64,000 nucleotides of DNA from Methanomassiliicoccaceae archaeon (GCA_034928305.1 JAYFOZ010000002.1:310001-374000), one strand, 5' to 3'; shown: positions 54,123 through 63,175, counted from the stretch's first letter. The notes: generated by a model not told the origin, from the letters alone. Program-made: numbers and translations.

Positions 54123-54174
54123 AGAGGACTGTCAAAGTTAACGTTATGTAAAAGGATTGCGTACGAGTTGAACT

Positions 54175-55092
54175 ATGGCGAAGGCTGCGCCCGTGAAAGC
54201 GGGATGGTACAATGCATTCAGACCCTGGACGTTGCACGGGGCAGTGGTCCCGGTGGTCCTGGGAGGCATCGTAGCGTTCAAGGACGGCTTCTTCAACTGG
54301 TGGATATTTTTGCTGGTGCTCGCCGGAGGGATACTGCTCCAGTCAGCCGCGAACCTTCTGAACACGTACGGCGACTTTGTCAAAGGAACGGACACAGAGG
54401 AGAACCATTCGCGTTCTCCCGAGCTGGTTTCGGGAAAAATGAGGCCCAAGCAGATATTCGGTGCCGGATTGGCATGCCTGGTCATCACGGCGCTGATAGG
54501 CATCGTGTTCATATGGTATATCGGATGGGGGATCCTGGCATTCGGAATCCTTGGAATACTCGGAGCAGGTTCTTACACCCTCGGCGTTGCTTACAAGTAC
54601 AAAGCGCTGGGTCAGATAAGCACTTTCTTCCTGATGGGCATACTTATGCCGGCAGGAACATACTATGTCATGACAGGAACCGTCACGTTGGAAGTAGTCC
54701 TACTGGGTCTTCCCAATGCTTTCACCATAACGGGAGTTCTCAGCGGAAACGAGACGAGGGACTATCATAGCGACAAGGAGGCCGGAGCAGGGACGCTGTC
54801 CGGGCACATGACCTACGAAGGTTCCCTGAAATTCTATAGGACGATAAATGCGTTGTGCTACCCGGTTCTGGCCATGGTTATAATCATCGGCGCTGTCCCG
54901 TGGACCTGTGCTTTGGGCTTTGTTGCGCTGATAGACTATCGCAGTCTGTACATTAATTCCAGGAGGGCCCCCGAGGACAAGAGGTCCAGCTTCATGCTGG
55001 TACCAGAGGCGTTCATCCACAATTGGCACCTCGGTGCGTTGCTCGCGATAGGTTATTTAATGGGAGTATCGGTTGTTCCGGGGCTGATTTGA
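54175..55092 (+). CDS. UbiA-family prenyltransferase (MenA-like)
   Basis: The 305-residue membrane protein has about eight to nine helices and the two Asp-rich prenyl-diphosphate motifs of the UbiA family: NLLNTYGDFVKGTD near residue 62 and NETRDYHSDKEAG near 192. The N-terminal WYNAFRPWTLHGAVVPV is typical of MenA. It attaches a polyprenyl chain to an aromatic ring. The gene overlaps a UbiE-type methyltransferase, which suggests synthesis of a membrane-soluble redox carrier or a related lipid. Product unknown. Confidence 0.85.
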   Translation: MAKAAPVKAGWYNAFRPWTLHGAVVPVVLGGIVAFKDGFFNWWIFLLVLAGGILLQSAANLLNTYGDFVKGTDTEENHSRSPELVSGKMRPKQIFGAGLACLVITALIGIVFIWYIGWGILAFGILGILGAGSYTLGVAYKYKALGQISTFFLMGILMPAGTYYVMTGTVTLEVVLLGLPNAFTITGVLSGNETRDYHSDKEAGAGTLSGHMTYEGSLKFYRTINALCYPVLAMVIIIGAVPWTCALGFVALIDYRSLYINSRRAPEDKRSSFMLVPEAFIHNWHLGALLAIGYLMGVSVVPGLI

Positions 55093-55838
55093 TGGACAAA
55101 GAAAAACTGGGTAATCAATTCGACGGCAAGGAAGTTTACGTCAAGGACGTTTTCACCGAGATCGCGTCGTACTACGACGAGATGAATGGCATCATGTCCA
55201 TGGGAATGATCAAGCGCTGGCACAATTTCATGATGAAGAAGCTCGGGAACCTCGAGGGGAAAAGATGTCTCGACGTAGGTACGGGAACGGGAGAGATCGC
55301 GTTCCTGGTTGCCGAGAAAGCCGTAGGCGGAGAGGCGGTCGGATTGGACATCACCCCGGCCATGCTCGAGCTAGCAAGGAAGAAAATGACAGATATGGGG
55401 ATCACAAACATCGAGTTCGTGGTCGGGGACGCGCTGGACATACAGATGCCCGACGGGACGTTCGATGCTGTCACATCAGGATACATGCTCAGGAACGTCA
55501 CCGATATTCCGAAAGCGGTAAGCGAGATGTACAGGATGCTCAGGGTAGGCGGTAAGTGTGTCGTCGCAGAGCTTGCAAGGCCGAGGAGCAGGCTCGTCCG
55601 CCCGTTCTACAATTTCTATATGAACCGTATAATTCCCCATTACGGTCGTAAGTACGACAAAGGCCAGAATATCGACGGGAGACAGCCTGCCTATGATTGG
55701 CTGACATCTTCCATAGAAGGTTTCCCGTACGGCGATGCGATGGTCGAGATATTCCGCAATGCAGGGTTCAAAGACGCCAAATGTTACGTAAAGACGTTCG
55801 GTGCGGTCAACATCTACGTTGCGTCCAAAGAAAAATAA
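55092..55838 (+). CDS. UbiE/COQ5-type methyltransferase
   Basis: From the ATG at 55092, overlapping the previous stop (TGATG), the product has 248 residues. FTEIASYYDEMNGIMSMGM is the UbiE opening, CLDVGTGTGEIAFLVAEKA the SAM-binding motif I, and SGYMLRNVTDIPKAVSEMYRMLRVGG the diagnostic middle. It would C-methylate a prenylated ring, most simply the product of the adjacent prenyltransferase. A GC-rich hairpin ends the transcript. Confidence 0.88.
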   Translation: MDKEKLGNQFDGKEVYVKDVFTEIASYYDEMNGIMSMGMIKRWHNFMMKKLGNLEGKRCLDVGTGTGEIAFLVAEKAVGGEAVGLDITPAMLELARKKMTDMGITNIEFVVGDALDIQMPDGTFDAVTSGYMLRNVTDIPKAVSEMYRMLRVGGKCVVAELARPRSRLVRPFYNFYMNRIIPHYGRKYDKGQNIDGRQPAYDWLTSSIEGFPYGDAMVEIFRNAGFKDAKCYVKTFGAVNIYVASKEK

Positions 55839-55850
55839 AATTAAATCATC

Positions 55851-55867
55851 CCGGCCGGGAAGGCCGG
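55851..55867. terminator. Hairpin between convergent genes
   Basis: CCGGCC (55851-55856) pairs with GGCCGG (55862-55867) between the ends of the UbiE-type and M18 aminopeptidase genes. Confidence 0.5.
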
Positions 55868-55874
55868 AAATTGT

Positions 55875-57287
55875 TTATGGTTTGCTCTTGGGGCTCTCAT
55901 AGAATGCTTTGATGGCCCTGTAGAGCATGAGCACGTCTGCTTTGGATACGACCTCGAGGGGAGCATGCATCGAAAGGACCGGGACACCCATGTCCACGGT
56001 GTCGAGATTATGAAGCGAGATCTCCGAGGCGATAGTTCCTCCGCCTCCCGCCTCTATCTTTCCAAGTTCTCCGACCTGCCAAGGTATTTTGGCCCCGTCG
56101 AGGATGCTGCGCAGGAAGCTCATGGTCTCGGCGGAAGCATCGTTGGTCGAGTACTTTCCGCCCGATCCCGTGTATTTCGAGACGACGGGTCCGCGCCCGA
56201 GGTACGAACAGTTAGCCGGTTCGTATACGTCCATGAATGCGGGGTCTATCGCGGCGTTGACGTCGCAGGACAGGCACATCGATTTTTGCAGTATGTGGCG
56301 GACCTTCAGGCCGTAGGTATCGGCGATGTCCTCCAGGAAGTCCCTGAAGAAGAAAGAGCGCATGCCCGTGTTGCCGTCTGAACCGGTCTCTTCTTTATCG
56401 GCGAATACGGTGACAGTGGTGAATTCCGGCTCTTTCGCATCGAGTTCGGCCATAAGGCTTGCGTAGGCGCAGACGCTGTCGTCCTGGCCGTAGGCTCCGA
56501 CCATGGACCGGTCAAGACCCAGGTCTATCGGCTTCGCGGCGGGAACTGCGCAAAGTTCGGCAGAGAGGAAGTCCTTCTCCGATATCCCGTACTTCTCCGA
56601 CAGGATGTTCATAACATTCAGTTTGACCCTCTCGGCGACCTTTTCATCGTTGTATGGCCAAGAGCCGATCAGTATGTTCAGGTTCTCGGGGTTGAACGCC
56701 TCTGCGACAGGCTGTTTCATCTGGTTCTTTGCCAGGTGAGGCAGCAGGTCCGTAACGCAGAACTGGGGTTCGCCTTCCTCCTCGCCAATGCAGATCTTTA
56801 CAGTCTTGCCGTCGTTAGTGCAGACTACGCCGTGCAGGGACAGAGGGATCGCGAACCATTGATATTTCTTAATCCCGCCATAGTAGTGAGTCTTGAAGTA
56901 AGCCATCCCGGTGCTCTCGAACATCGGGTTGGGCTTGAAATCGAGCCTCGGGCTGTCTGTGTGGCTCACGCCGATGCGCATCCCCTCCGAGACAGGTTTA
57001 GATCCTATGGTGACCATCAGGAGGCTCTTTCCGCGGTTGTTCATATAGAATTTGTCGCCGGACTTGTATTTCTTTCCCCTGACGTATTCGGTATATCCTC
57101 TTGATTCGAGGATAGGTACGGTGTAGTCAACGATTTCGCGCTCGGTCTTGTTGTAGAGGAACCTTTTGTATCCTTCGCAGAATTCGCTTGACTCCCGGAG
57201 CATCGAGTTGTCGATCTCCCCAAGGCTCTTGGGTTTCATCAAAAGTTCTTCTGCGAGCTGTTGGCCCTTGGTCTTCTCTTCATCCAT
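55875..57287 (-). CDS. M18-family (aspartyl) aminopeptidase
   Basis: The 470-residue protein matches M18 peptidases: GVSHTDSPRLDFKPNP with the first zinc His and Asp, TVFADKEETGSDGNTGMRS with the catalytic Glu, SCDVNAAIDP, and MHAPLEVVSKADVLMLYRA with the last His. It removes N-terminal acidic residues from peptides. This type is more usual in clostridia and other gut bacteria than in archaea, so acquisition by transfer is possible. It is transcribed alone. Confidence 0.9.
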   Translation of the reverse strand: MDEEKTKGQQLAEELLMKPKSLGEIDNSMLRESSEFCEGYKRFLYNKTEREIVDYTVPILESRGYTEYVRGKKYKSGDKFYMNNRGKSLLMVTIGSKPVSEGMRIGVSHTDSPRLDFKPNPMFESTGMAYFKTHYYGGIKKYQWFAIPLSLHGVVCTNDGKTVKICIGEEEGEPQFCVTDLLPHLAKNQMKQPVAEAFNPENLNILIGSWPYNDEKVAERVKLNVMNILSEKYGISEKDFLSAELCAVPAAKPIDLGLDRSMVGAYGQDDSVCAYASLMAELDAKEPEFTTVTVFADKEETGSDGNTGMRSFFFRDFLEDIADTYGLKVRHILQKSMCLSCDVNAAIDPAFMDVYEPANCSYLGRGPVVSKYTGSGGKYSTNDASAETMSFLRSILDGAKIPWQVGELGKIEAGGGGTIASEISLHNLDTVDMGVPVLSMHAPLEVVSKADVLMLYRAIKAFYESPKSKP

Positions 57288-57518
57288 GACACCACAATAA
57301 CGGCGTTCTACTTGATTCTTTTCAAATAACCTTCCATTGGAGTAATCATATCCTAATGATATGGCGGTTTAATATGACACAATAGATAGAAAAAACATTG
57401 TTTAATTAATGATATATCTAAATAATGTCACTAATAATTAAGATAAATGTCATAATAAAGGCACTATAAACGATATGTTTATATTCTATAATTGAGATTG
57501 TTATTTTGGGATGCGTTA

Positions 57519-58808
57519 ATGCGCTACGCGGAAGGTAAGGCCAGCCGGCCGGAGGGGATTAGAATAGAGAGTATGCCCCTGCAGAACTGTCATCCTCTGA
57601 AATTCTGGGAGAATTATTCGGCGTTCGCAAATTCCGGTGGCGGATCTATAAGAGTGTACAATGCCGGCGGATTCGATTCTGATATAGAAGAATTTACGGC
57701 AAAGGTGAGGGAAGGACTCTTCGACCGGTTTGTAGTAAGTTCCAATATTCTTATGGAATCGGACATCAAGAAAACCACGGATGGCATTTCGGTAAACGTT
57801 CCTTCTGCAGACAGACGCCTGCGCCCGGTGTTTGTAGGAGATTCCAAAGAGACTGGAACATTTGTAAGATCAGAAGGGAGAACAGTGAAGTGCAACATCG
57901 ATAACATAAGGTCGATGATACGTGACAGCAAGGACTCCTCATGCGATTCTGCCCCCGTTATATCGGACATATCTATTCTCAATATGGAGTCGGTCAGGAC
58001 TTTCAGAGCATCGGTCAAAAGCAAAGGGCATATCTGGGACTCCCGGACAGACGATGAATTCCTTTCATTGACATCCGCAGCAGCAGATGTAGAGGGCTGG
58101 CTCAGGCCAACCCATGCTGGCATTTTACTGTTTTCCGATTACTATACCGCATCGACGATTTTTCCCGGTTACCGTCTGAAATACAAGGACGAAAAAATAC
58201 TGATAGATTCTGAAGACGGAAGTTGGACGGGGAACATAATAGACTTCATATCAAAGGTCTCAGAGATTATCGATTATCGTTTTCCCGACATCCGCTGTCC
58301 CGCTAATGAGCTGATAATTAACGCACTGGCACATTCCGATTACAATTTCGGCGAAGGTATATCTGTGGAATGTTCGGAAGAAAATATCGTCATTTCCAAT
58401 GCTGGGCTTTTCCGTGCAGGACAAGAATTGTCTATAAATGGCACCAAAGACCGCAGGAACCCTGCAATCGCAAAAATGCTGGGAATGATATCTCCGTGCC
58501 GCGGTCTAGGCTCTGCGATAACATCAATAAATATGGCGGGATATGAGGTATCTATCGATGAAAATCATTTATCTGGCACAGTAACAATCTCAGTGAAGCG
58601 TGCGGGCTTTTTGAGAACGGAGAGGAGCCCCGTTGCTGAAAGGATATTGAAAGAGATATTTTCCGACGTCAGCGTAACCGTGGGCGATCTGTCTGAAAAG
58701 ATGGGACTTAGCAGGCGGCAAATCGAACGTCATATCTCCGACCTCAAATCCGATGGTTCCCTAATGAGGGTTGGAAGCCGCCGGGCCGGGTCCTGGAAGG
58801 TCCGCTGA
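57519..58808 (+). CDS. AlbA_2/Schlafen-type putative regulator (RecG-like family)
   Basis: From the ATG at 57519 the product has 429 residues. The N-terminal AlbA_2 part includes NCHPLKFWENYSAFANSGGGSI. The middle has CPANELIINALAHSDYNFGEGISVE, the ATPase-like HATPase_c_4 motif, followed by DRRNPAIAKMLGMISPCRGLGSAI. The C-terminus is a winged helix (TVGDLSEKMGLSRRQIERHISDLKSDGSL). Such proteins are ATP-binding transcription regulators. A TATA-like TTTATATT at 57478-57485 precedes it. Target genes unknown. Confidence 0.8.
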   Translation: MRYAEGKASRPEGIRIESMPLQNCHPLKFWENYSAFANSGGGSIRVYNAGGFDSDIEEFTAKVREGLFDRFVVSSNILMESDIKKTTDGISVNVPSADRRLRPVFVGDSKETGTFVRSEGRTVKCNIDNIRSMIRDSKDSSCDSAPVISDISILNMESVRTFRASVKSKGHIWDSRTDDEFLSLTSAAADVEGWLRPTHAGILLFSDYYTASTIFPGYRLKYKDEKILIDSEDGSWTGNIIDFISKVSEIIDYRFPDIRCPANELIINALAHSDYNFGEGISVECSEENIVISNAGLFRAGQELSINGTKDRRNPAIAKMLGMISPCRGLGSAITSINMAGYEVSIDENHLSGTVTISVKRAGFLRTERSPVAERILKEIFSDVSVTVGDLSEKMGLSRRQIERHISDLKSDGSLMRVGSRRAGSWKVR

Positions 58809-59189
58809 TCACTTCGGAACTTTGCCACCGGAGCCGCATGAGCACGATGGCCCAAGCTCGTTGAGCGCCGGAGGCTTGGTGCCGTTCACGCTCAGGATTC
58901 CGTCAGGAACATTCAGGAAATCGGCCAGGTCCTGATCTGAAACGTATTCGCCCGCAGCGATGGCAACGCCGTTGTACTCGGCGATTGGCAGGGATGCGAA
59001 TCCTTCGGACTCCACGATCTCCCTTGCCTCCCCATCTCCGATAATGTCCTCCGAAGACCTGCAGTCAATATACTTCATATCGATCCCTTTCTTTGCCAGG
59101 ATATCCATGGAGTGTTTGAATCTCTCATAGTCCGACCGGCGTTTCCTGCGGGCATCTTCCGAATCAAATATTGTCAGCACATTGTCCAT
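58809..59189 (-). CDS. ArsD-like protein lacking the metalloid cysteines
   Basis: From the ATG at 59189 the 126-residue protein follows the thioredoxin-like ArsD layout: VLTIFDSEDARRKRRSDYERF, LAKKGIDMKYID, FASLPIAEYNGVAIAAGEYVSDQDLADFLNV. The CC-x4-C site of ArsD near residue 12 is replaced by charged residues. The C-terminus has GPSCSCGSGGK instead. It may be a former arsenic chaperone or a distinct redox protein. A TATA-like AAAATA 24 bases upstream suggests a leaderless message. The ars operon begins 0.9 kb away. Confidence 0.55.
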   Translation of the reverse strand: MDNVLTIFDSEDARRKRRSDYERFKHSMDILAKKGIDMKYIDCRSSEDIIGDGEAREIVESEGFASLPIAEYNGVAIAAGEYVSDQDLADFLNVPDGILSVNGTKPPALNELGPSCSCGSGGKVPK

Positions 59190-59428
59190 AGGTTCGCATC
59201 GTCTTGCGCATATTTTACCTTTGTACACATGTTCCAGGCTGAAGGTTTGTTAATAAATCGGGTTATGTCGAATTTTTGTGATAATATCGATCAATACAAC
59301 CAAATGTAAAAATGAGCCGGCCGGAAATCCGTTTTTCCTAAGGGCTCATTGTTAATTTTTCCATACGTTTCGAAGTGTAACTAATCGGACGGTCGCGTCC
59401 GAAACTTATTGATTCCTAAAGCGATAAC

Positions 59429-60094
59429 ATGTACATGTCGGTATTCCGGAAGCTCGAAGATTCCAAGAAGTTCAGGCTGGACGAATCGGTCTCGGAAGGG
59501 AGAGGCCAGACCATAAGTTACGGCGTGCTTTATTCGCCTGCAGCCGAGATATATGTTTATTTCTTGGACGAGGGCGAAGAGATCAGCGAGATGAAAGCTC
59601 CATACGATAACATAATTTTGATTCTCAAGGGCTCGTTGCTTATCGGGACCGAACCACCCGCGGAAATCTCTGCCGGCGAGATTTACATCGTCCCGGAAGA
59701 GACAGACGTGATTATAACCGCAACAAAACCAGTTAAGTACGCAAGCATATTACTTCCTATGGAAGGAGAGCTCATCAAAAATATCGATGTGTCAACCAAG
59801 ATGGCCGCGAAGGAAATGGTCGAGTACCGCCCCGGGCAGGTCGTCAATCTGACTCTTGTCAGGAGAGACAATCTAAACCTTTCGGTGATAGCGATCGACA
59901 AGGGCGAGGGCCTGAATGCTCACACTGCCCCAGGAGATGCCTTTGTAATCGCTTTGGACGGAGAAGCCGAGATAGCGATCGGAGGAAAGCCGTTCCTTCT
60001 GAAGGAAGGGGAGTCCATCATAATGCCGAAGGGGATTCCGCACTCGGTCAAGGGAGTGACCCAGTTCAAGATGTTGCTGATACTGGTGAAGTGA
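59429..60094 (+). CDS. Two-domain cupin protein
   Basis: The 221-residue protein holds two cupin barrels, about residues 30-110 (YFLDEGEEISEMKAPYDNIILILKGSLLI, IPEET-like IVPEETDVII) and about 140-215 (NLNLSVIAIDKGEGLNAHTAPGDAFVIALDGEAEIAIGG, IIMPKGIPHSVKG). Only the second keeps His residues suited to metal binding. It could be a small isomerase, dioxygenase-like enzyme or ligand sensor; nothing visible decides. It converges on the arsC gene, five bases from its stop. Confidence 0.82.
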   Translation: MYMSVFRKLEDSKKFRLDESVSEGRGQTISYGVLYSPAAEIYVYFLDEGEEISEMKAPYDNIILILKGSLLIGTEPPAEISAGEIYIVPEETDVIITATKPVKYASILLPMEGELIKNIDVSTKMAAKEMVEYRPGQVVNLTLVRRDNLNLSVIAIDKGEGLNAHTAPGDAFVIALDGEAEIAIGGKPFLLKEGESIIMPKGIPHSVKGVTQFKMLLILVK

Positions 60095-60098
60095 AATC

Positions 60099-60542
60099 TC
60101 AACAAAATAATTTCTTTTTATCGAACTCGGAGGGGTCGAGGGCCTGTTTCAAGCTCTCCTCAAGGGCCCTTATTCTTCGATCTATTTCACCGATCACGAC
60201 TCTAAAGAATTCATCCCCTCTGCCTGTCGGATCCTCTAATTTCCAATCCTGGATTATCTCGGCCTGCACATAGGGGCATGATACATCGCATCCCATCGAT
60301 ATTTTCACATCCACTTCAGGGAGCTCATCCACAGATTTTGGATGCTGGGTCTTTTCCATGTCTATGCCGTATATTTCCTTTATCAGTCTTACGGCGTCCT
60401 TGTTTATACCATGGCCGATCTCCGTTCCTGCAGAATAACTTTCGAAGACATCCTTCGCATAATATTTCCCGAGAGCTTCGGCAATCTGCGAACGGCACGA
60501 GTTGTGTATGCATACGAACGCAACTTTCGGCTTATTGTTCAT
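60099..60542 (-). CDS. arsC: Arsenate reductase (LMW phosphatase type)
   Basis: The 147-residue protein has the phosphate loop VAFVCIHNSCRSQIAEA with the nucleophilic Cys and Arg, further cysteines in SMGCDVSCPYV, and the family end region. It reduces arsenate to arsenite for export by the Acr3 protein of the same operon. It lies 13 bases after arsM. The similar protein at 10.9-11.3 kb is a paralogue with a broken start. Confidence 0.92.
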   Translation of the reverse strand: MNNKPKVAFVCIHNSCRSQIAEALGKYYAKDVFESYSAGTEIGHGINKDAVRLIKEIYGIDMEKTQHPKSVDELPEVDVKISMGCDVSCPYVQAEIIQDWKLEDPTGRGDEFFRVVIGEIDRRIRALEESLKQALDPSEFDKKKLFC

Positions 60543-60555
60543 TTATGGATCTCCT

Positions 60556-61389
60556 TTATTCTTGTTTTTTCGCTTCGATAATATATGATGCGACGAAATC
60601 CTCAGAATTCCTTCCTGACTCCCAGCTTTTGATTATTTCTCTGCTGTTGTCCTTCGGCACTAAACGTATGTTGACGAAACCCGCTTTCTTTAAAATAATC
60701 TCGAGGTCGCCTACATACTCCGCACCCGCGATACAGTTGGAGATGCTGGCCAGATCGCCCTTCACGCTTTCAGGTATCTCTGCCGTTGCCACTACATCAG
60801 ATATCGAAAGCCGCCCGCCTTTCCTCAGCACTCTGTACGCCTCGTTGAACACAAGCTGTTTATCTAACGACAGGTTGATTACGCAGTTTGATATGATCAC
60901 ATCCACCGAGCTGTCTGCGACGGGAAGATGTTCAATCTCTCCCAAGCGGAATTCTACGTTGTCGAATCCACTTTTCTTTGCGTTATTTCTTGCCAGTTTA
61001 ATCATTTCCGGCGTCATGTCGACCCCGATCACTAAACCTTTATCTCCAACCTTTCTCCTTGCCAGGAATGAATCGAAGCCTCCTCCGCTTCCAAGATCCA
61101 GAACGGTCTCGCCCCTTTTCAGCGAAGCTATCGCGATAGGATTCCCGCACCCGAGCCCCATGTTCGCCTCCACAGGTATGCCCTCGAGATCTTCTTCCGA
61201 ATAACCCATAATCAGGGACGCGCCTTTAATATCCACCAGGGGGCTGCAGCTGAAACCTCCGCCGCAACATCCCTTGGATCCGCTACGGGCGACATCCGAA
61301 TAGTCCTTTCTTATCGATTCCCTGATTTCTTCCTTGTCGTTCATATCATTTTCATCCTTTGTTCCAATCGTGTCAGTAAAATATCTCAT
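60556..61389 (-). CDS. arsM: Arsenite S-adenosylmethionine methyltransferase
   Basis: The 277-residue protein has KGCCGGGFSC near the N-terminus, the SAM motif VLDLGSGGGFDSFLA, and Cys residues in GLGCGNP, ISNCVINLS and ISNCIAGAEY, matching the As(III)-binding cysteines of ArsM. It methylates arsenite to methylated and volatile forms. The ATG at 61389 overlaps the acr3 stop (ATGA); an ATG 15 codons later is an alternative. It is the third gene of arsR-acr3-arsM-arsC. Confidence 0.93.
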   Translation of the reverse strand: MRYFTDTIGTKDENDMNDKEEIRESIRKDYSDVARSGSKGCCGGGFSCSPLVDIKGASLIMGYSEEDLEGIPVEANMGLGCGNPIAIASLKRGETVLDLGSGGGFDSFLARRKVGDKGLVIGVDMTPEMIKLARNNAKKSGFDNVEFRLGEIEHLPVADSSVDVIISNCVINLSLDKQLVFNEAYRVLRKGGRLSISDVVATAEIPESVKGDLASISNCIAGAEYVGDLEIILKKAGFVNIRLVPKDNSREIIKSWESGRNSEDFVASYIIEAKKQE

Positions 61390-62462
61390 GAACCGGTTTT
61401 AATATCGTCCCCGCAATCTTGCGGGAATTTGTTCTTGGTCTTGTTTACGATCTTCACGAGCAATAACATCACCGGCACTTCGGTCAGGACTCCCACGGTG
61501 CAGACGAGCACGACCGGAGAGGCCGGGCCGAACAGAGCTATTGCGACCGCAACCGAAAGTTCGAAGAAATCAGATGCTGCGATAAGGGAGACCGGAGCAG
61601 CGATTTTGTGGGGCTGTTTGGTCCACATGGACAGTCCGTATGTCAGGCCCCAAGAAATGATGTTCTGAAGTATCAGCGGAACCGCGATCAACAATACATA
61701 CAGAGGCTGGTCCAATATGACATCGCCCTGGAATGAGAATATCAATACGAGAGTCAGCAGAAGGCCAACGCTGGTTATTCCGCCGAATTTTGGAACAAAT
61801 TTACTGTTAAAGAATTCAATTCCCTTCTTTCTTATCATTCCGAAACGGGTTATCGCGCCTGCGACCAACGGTACAACTACGAACAGTACGACCGAGAAGG
61901 CCAGTGTTCCCCAGGGCACCGTGACATTGTTTATTCCCAGCAGCAGCTGCACCAACGGGATGAACAGTACCAGGATGATGAGGTCGTTTATGGAGACCTG
62001 CACAAGAGTGTATGCCGGGTCCCCTTTGGTCAGGGCACTCCAAACGAAGACCATTGCGGTGCAAGGTGCCACCCCCAGTAGGACGGCTCCGGTGACGAAG
62101 TCCTGTGCCAGTTCCGTCGGTATCAGCGGTCTGAATATTATCATAAAAAACAGCGTGGCGAGCCCGAACATCAGGAACGGTTTTATTCCCCAGGTGCTCC
62201 CGGTGGATATGATGATGGCTTTAGGATGCTTCTTTACTTTCTTGACGGATTGAAAGTCGATCTTCATCATCATCGGGTAGATCATGAACCATATCAGAAT
62301 TGCGATCGGGATGTTTATGCCTGCGATTTCCATTCCTTCCAAAAAGTCGGGAACCGCAGATACATATTTTCCTACAAGTATCCCGGCGGCCATACAAAGC
62401 AGGACCCACAAGGTCAGATACTTTTCAAAAACACCGATATCAGATTTTTTTTCATCGCTCAT
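61386..62462 (-). CDS. acr3: Arsenite efflux protein Acr3
   Basis: The 358-residue protein has ten predicted helices and the ACR3 signature LLGVAPCTAMVFVWSALTKGDPAYTL with the essential Cys, plus VPLVAGAITR and ASDFFELSVAVAIALFG. It expels arsenite using the membrane gradient. It follows arsR by 33 bases and overlaps arsM by four. Confidence 0.95.
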   Translation of the reverse strand: MSDEKKSDIGVFEKYLTLWVLLCMAAGILVGKYVSAVPDFLEGMEIAGINIPIAILIWFMIYPMMMKIDFQSVKKVKKHPKAIIISTGSTWGIKPFLMFGLATLFFMIIFRPLIPTELAQDFVTGAVLLGVAPCTAMVFVWSALTKGDPAYTLVQVSINDLIILVLFIPLVQLLLGINNVTVPWGTLAFSVVLFVVVPLVAGAITRFGMIRKKGIEFFNSKFVPKFGGITSVGLLLTLVLIFSFQGDVILDQPLYVLLIAVPLILQNIISWGLTYGLSMWTKQPHKIAAPVSLIAASDFFELSVAVAIALFGPASPVVLVCTVGVLTEVPVMLLLVKIVNKTKNKFPQDCGDDIKTGS

Positions 62463-62495
62463 CGTAAGCCCTCATCGATATGTTCCAACGTTCTT

Positions 62496-62828
62496 TCAGC
62501 ATTCCTTTCCGCATCTGTTCTTGCGTTCCTCGAGCTTGATCAGATCGGACATGTAAGGTTCGGTGATGCGTGCCCTGGCGATAAGTTCGTCGATAAGGCG
62601 CTCGTCTATACCGTGTGCTATGGAATAATAAACCCACTGGGCCTGTTGCCGGTCTTCAACGAGCCCGACGGACTTCAGATGCTTAAGGTGCCTTGAGGCC
62701 TTGGTCTGTGTGATGCCAAGCGTATCCATTATGTCGCAGACACAGATCTCCCTAGCTTTCAATAGGTTGATCATTCTCAGCCTGGTCTCGTTGGACAGGG
62801 CTTTCAGAACTTCAATTATGTTTTCCAT
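62496..62828 (-). CDS. arsR: ArsR-family repressor
   Basis: Starting at the ATG at 62828 (after GGGGTGGATC), the 110-residue protein shows the ArsR fold: LKALSNETRLRMINLLKA, the metalloid site EICVCDIMDTLG in helix 3, and the recognition helix TQTKASRHLKHLKSVGLV. It represses its own operon until arsenite binds to CVC. The palindrome at 62857-62872 is its probable operator. Confidence 0.93.
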   Translation of the reverse strand: MENIIEVLKALSNETRLRMINLLKAREICVCDIMDTLGITQTKASRHLKHLKSVGLVEDRQQAQWVYYSIAHGIDERLIDELIARARITEPYMSDLIKLEERKNRCGKEC

Positions 62829-62856
62829 GATCCACCCCATGTGAATTTGTATATTC

Positions 62857-62872
62857 GCATATTCGAATATGC
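62857..62872. promoter_or_regulatory. Perfect palindrome, probable ArsR operator
   Basis: GCATATTCGAATATGC is a perfect 16-base palindrome. A TATA box on the minus strand (AATATAAATA, 62900-62891) predicts transcription from about 62870, so the palindrome would cover the start site and block the polymerase when bound. Confidence 0.65.
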
Positions 62873-63081
62873 AAATTAGGACATATTTCATATTTATATT
62901 TTTTCAGGAACCGCGTCTGAGAAAATAATCAATAAATAGAAGGTCAATGGGAAGATTTAAAATTTTATTAAAAAAGCCCAGAATATGAAAGATAATGTGC
63001 CCGTCACAGAATGTTTATTAGGGTTAATTCGCCGATAAATGATTTGCTAAGGGGGTTAATGAGATCATAGCGTATATCGAT

Positions 63082-63174
63082 ATGAAAAAATGTCCATCTC
63101 TGGAGGAATACTGCAAAACCAATGAGGAAATGTCCTCTCGGTTCAATATGTCGGGTAGAAGACGAGAATGCTGA
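63082..63174 (+). CDS. Small cysteine-containing peptide, perhaps 5' part of a split gene
   Basis: A 30-codon frame from ATG at 63082 encodes a peptide with Cys at 4, 11 and 30 (MKKCPSLEEYCKTNEEMSS ... RRREC). It stops two bases before the mini-ferredoxin ATG. Removing one base near 63172 would join the two into one protein of about 65 residues, so this could be one gene with a frameshift. I see no clear ribosome site and no known family. Confidence 0.4.
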   Translation: MKKCPSLEEYCKTNEEMSSRFNMSGRRREC

Positions 63175-63175
63175 A

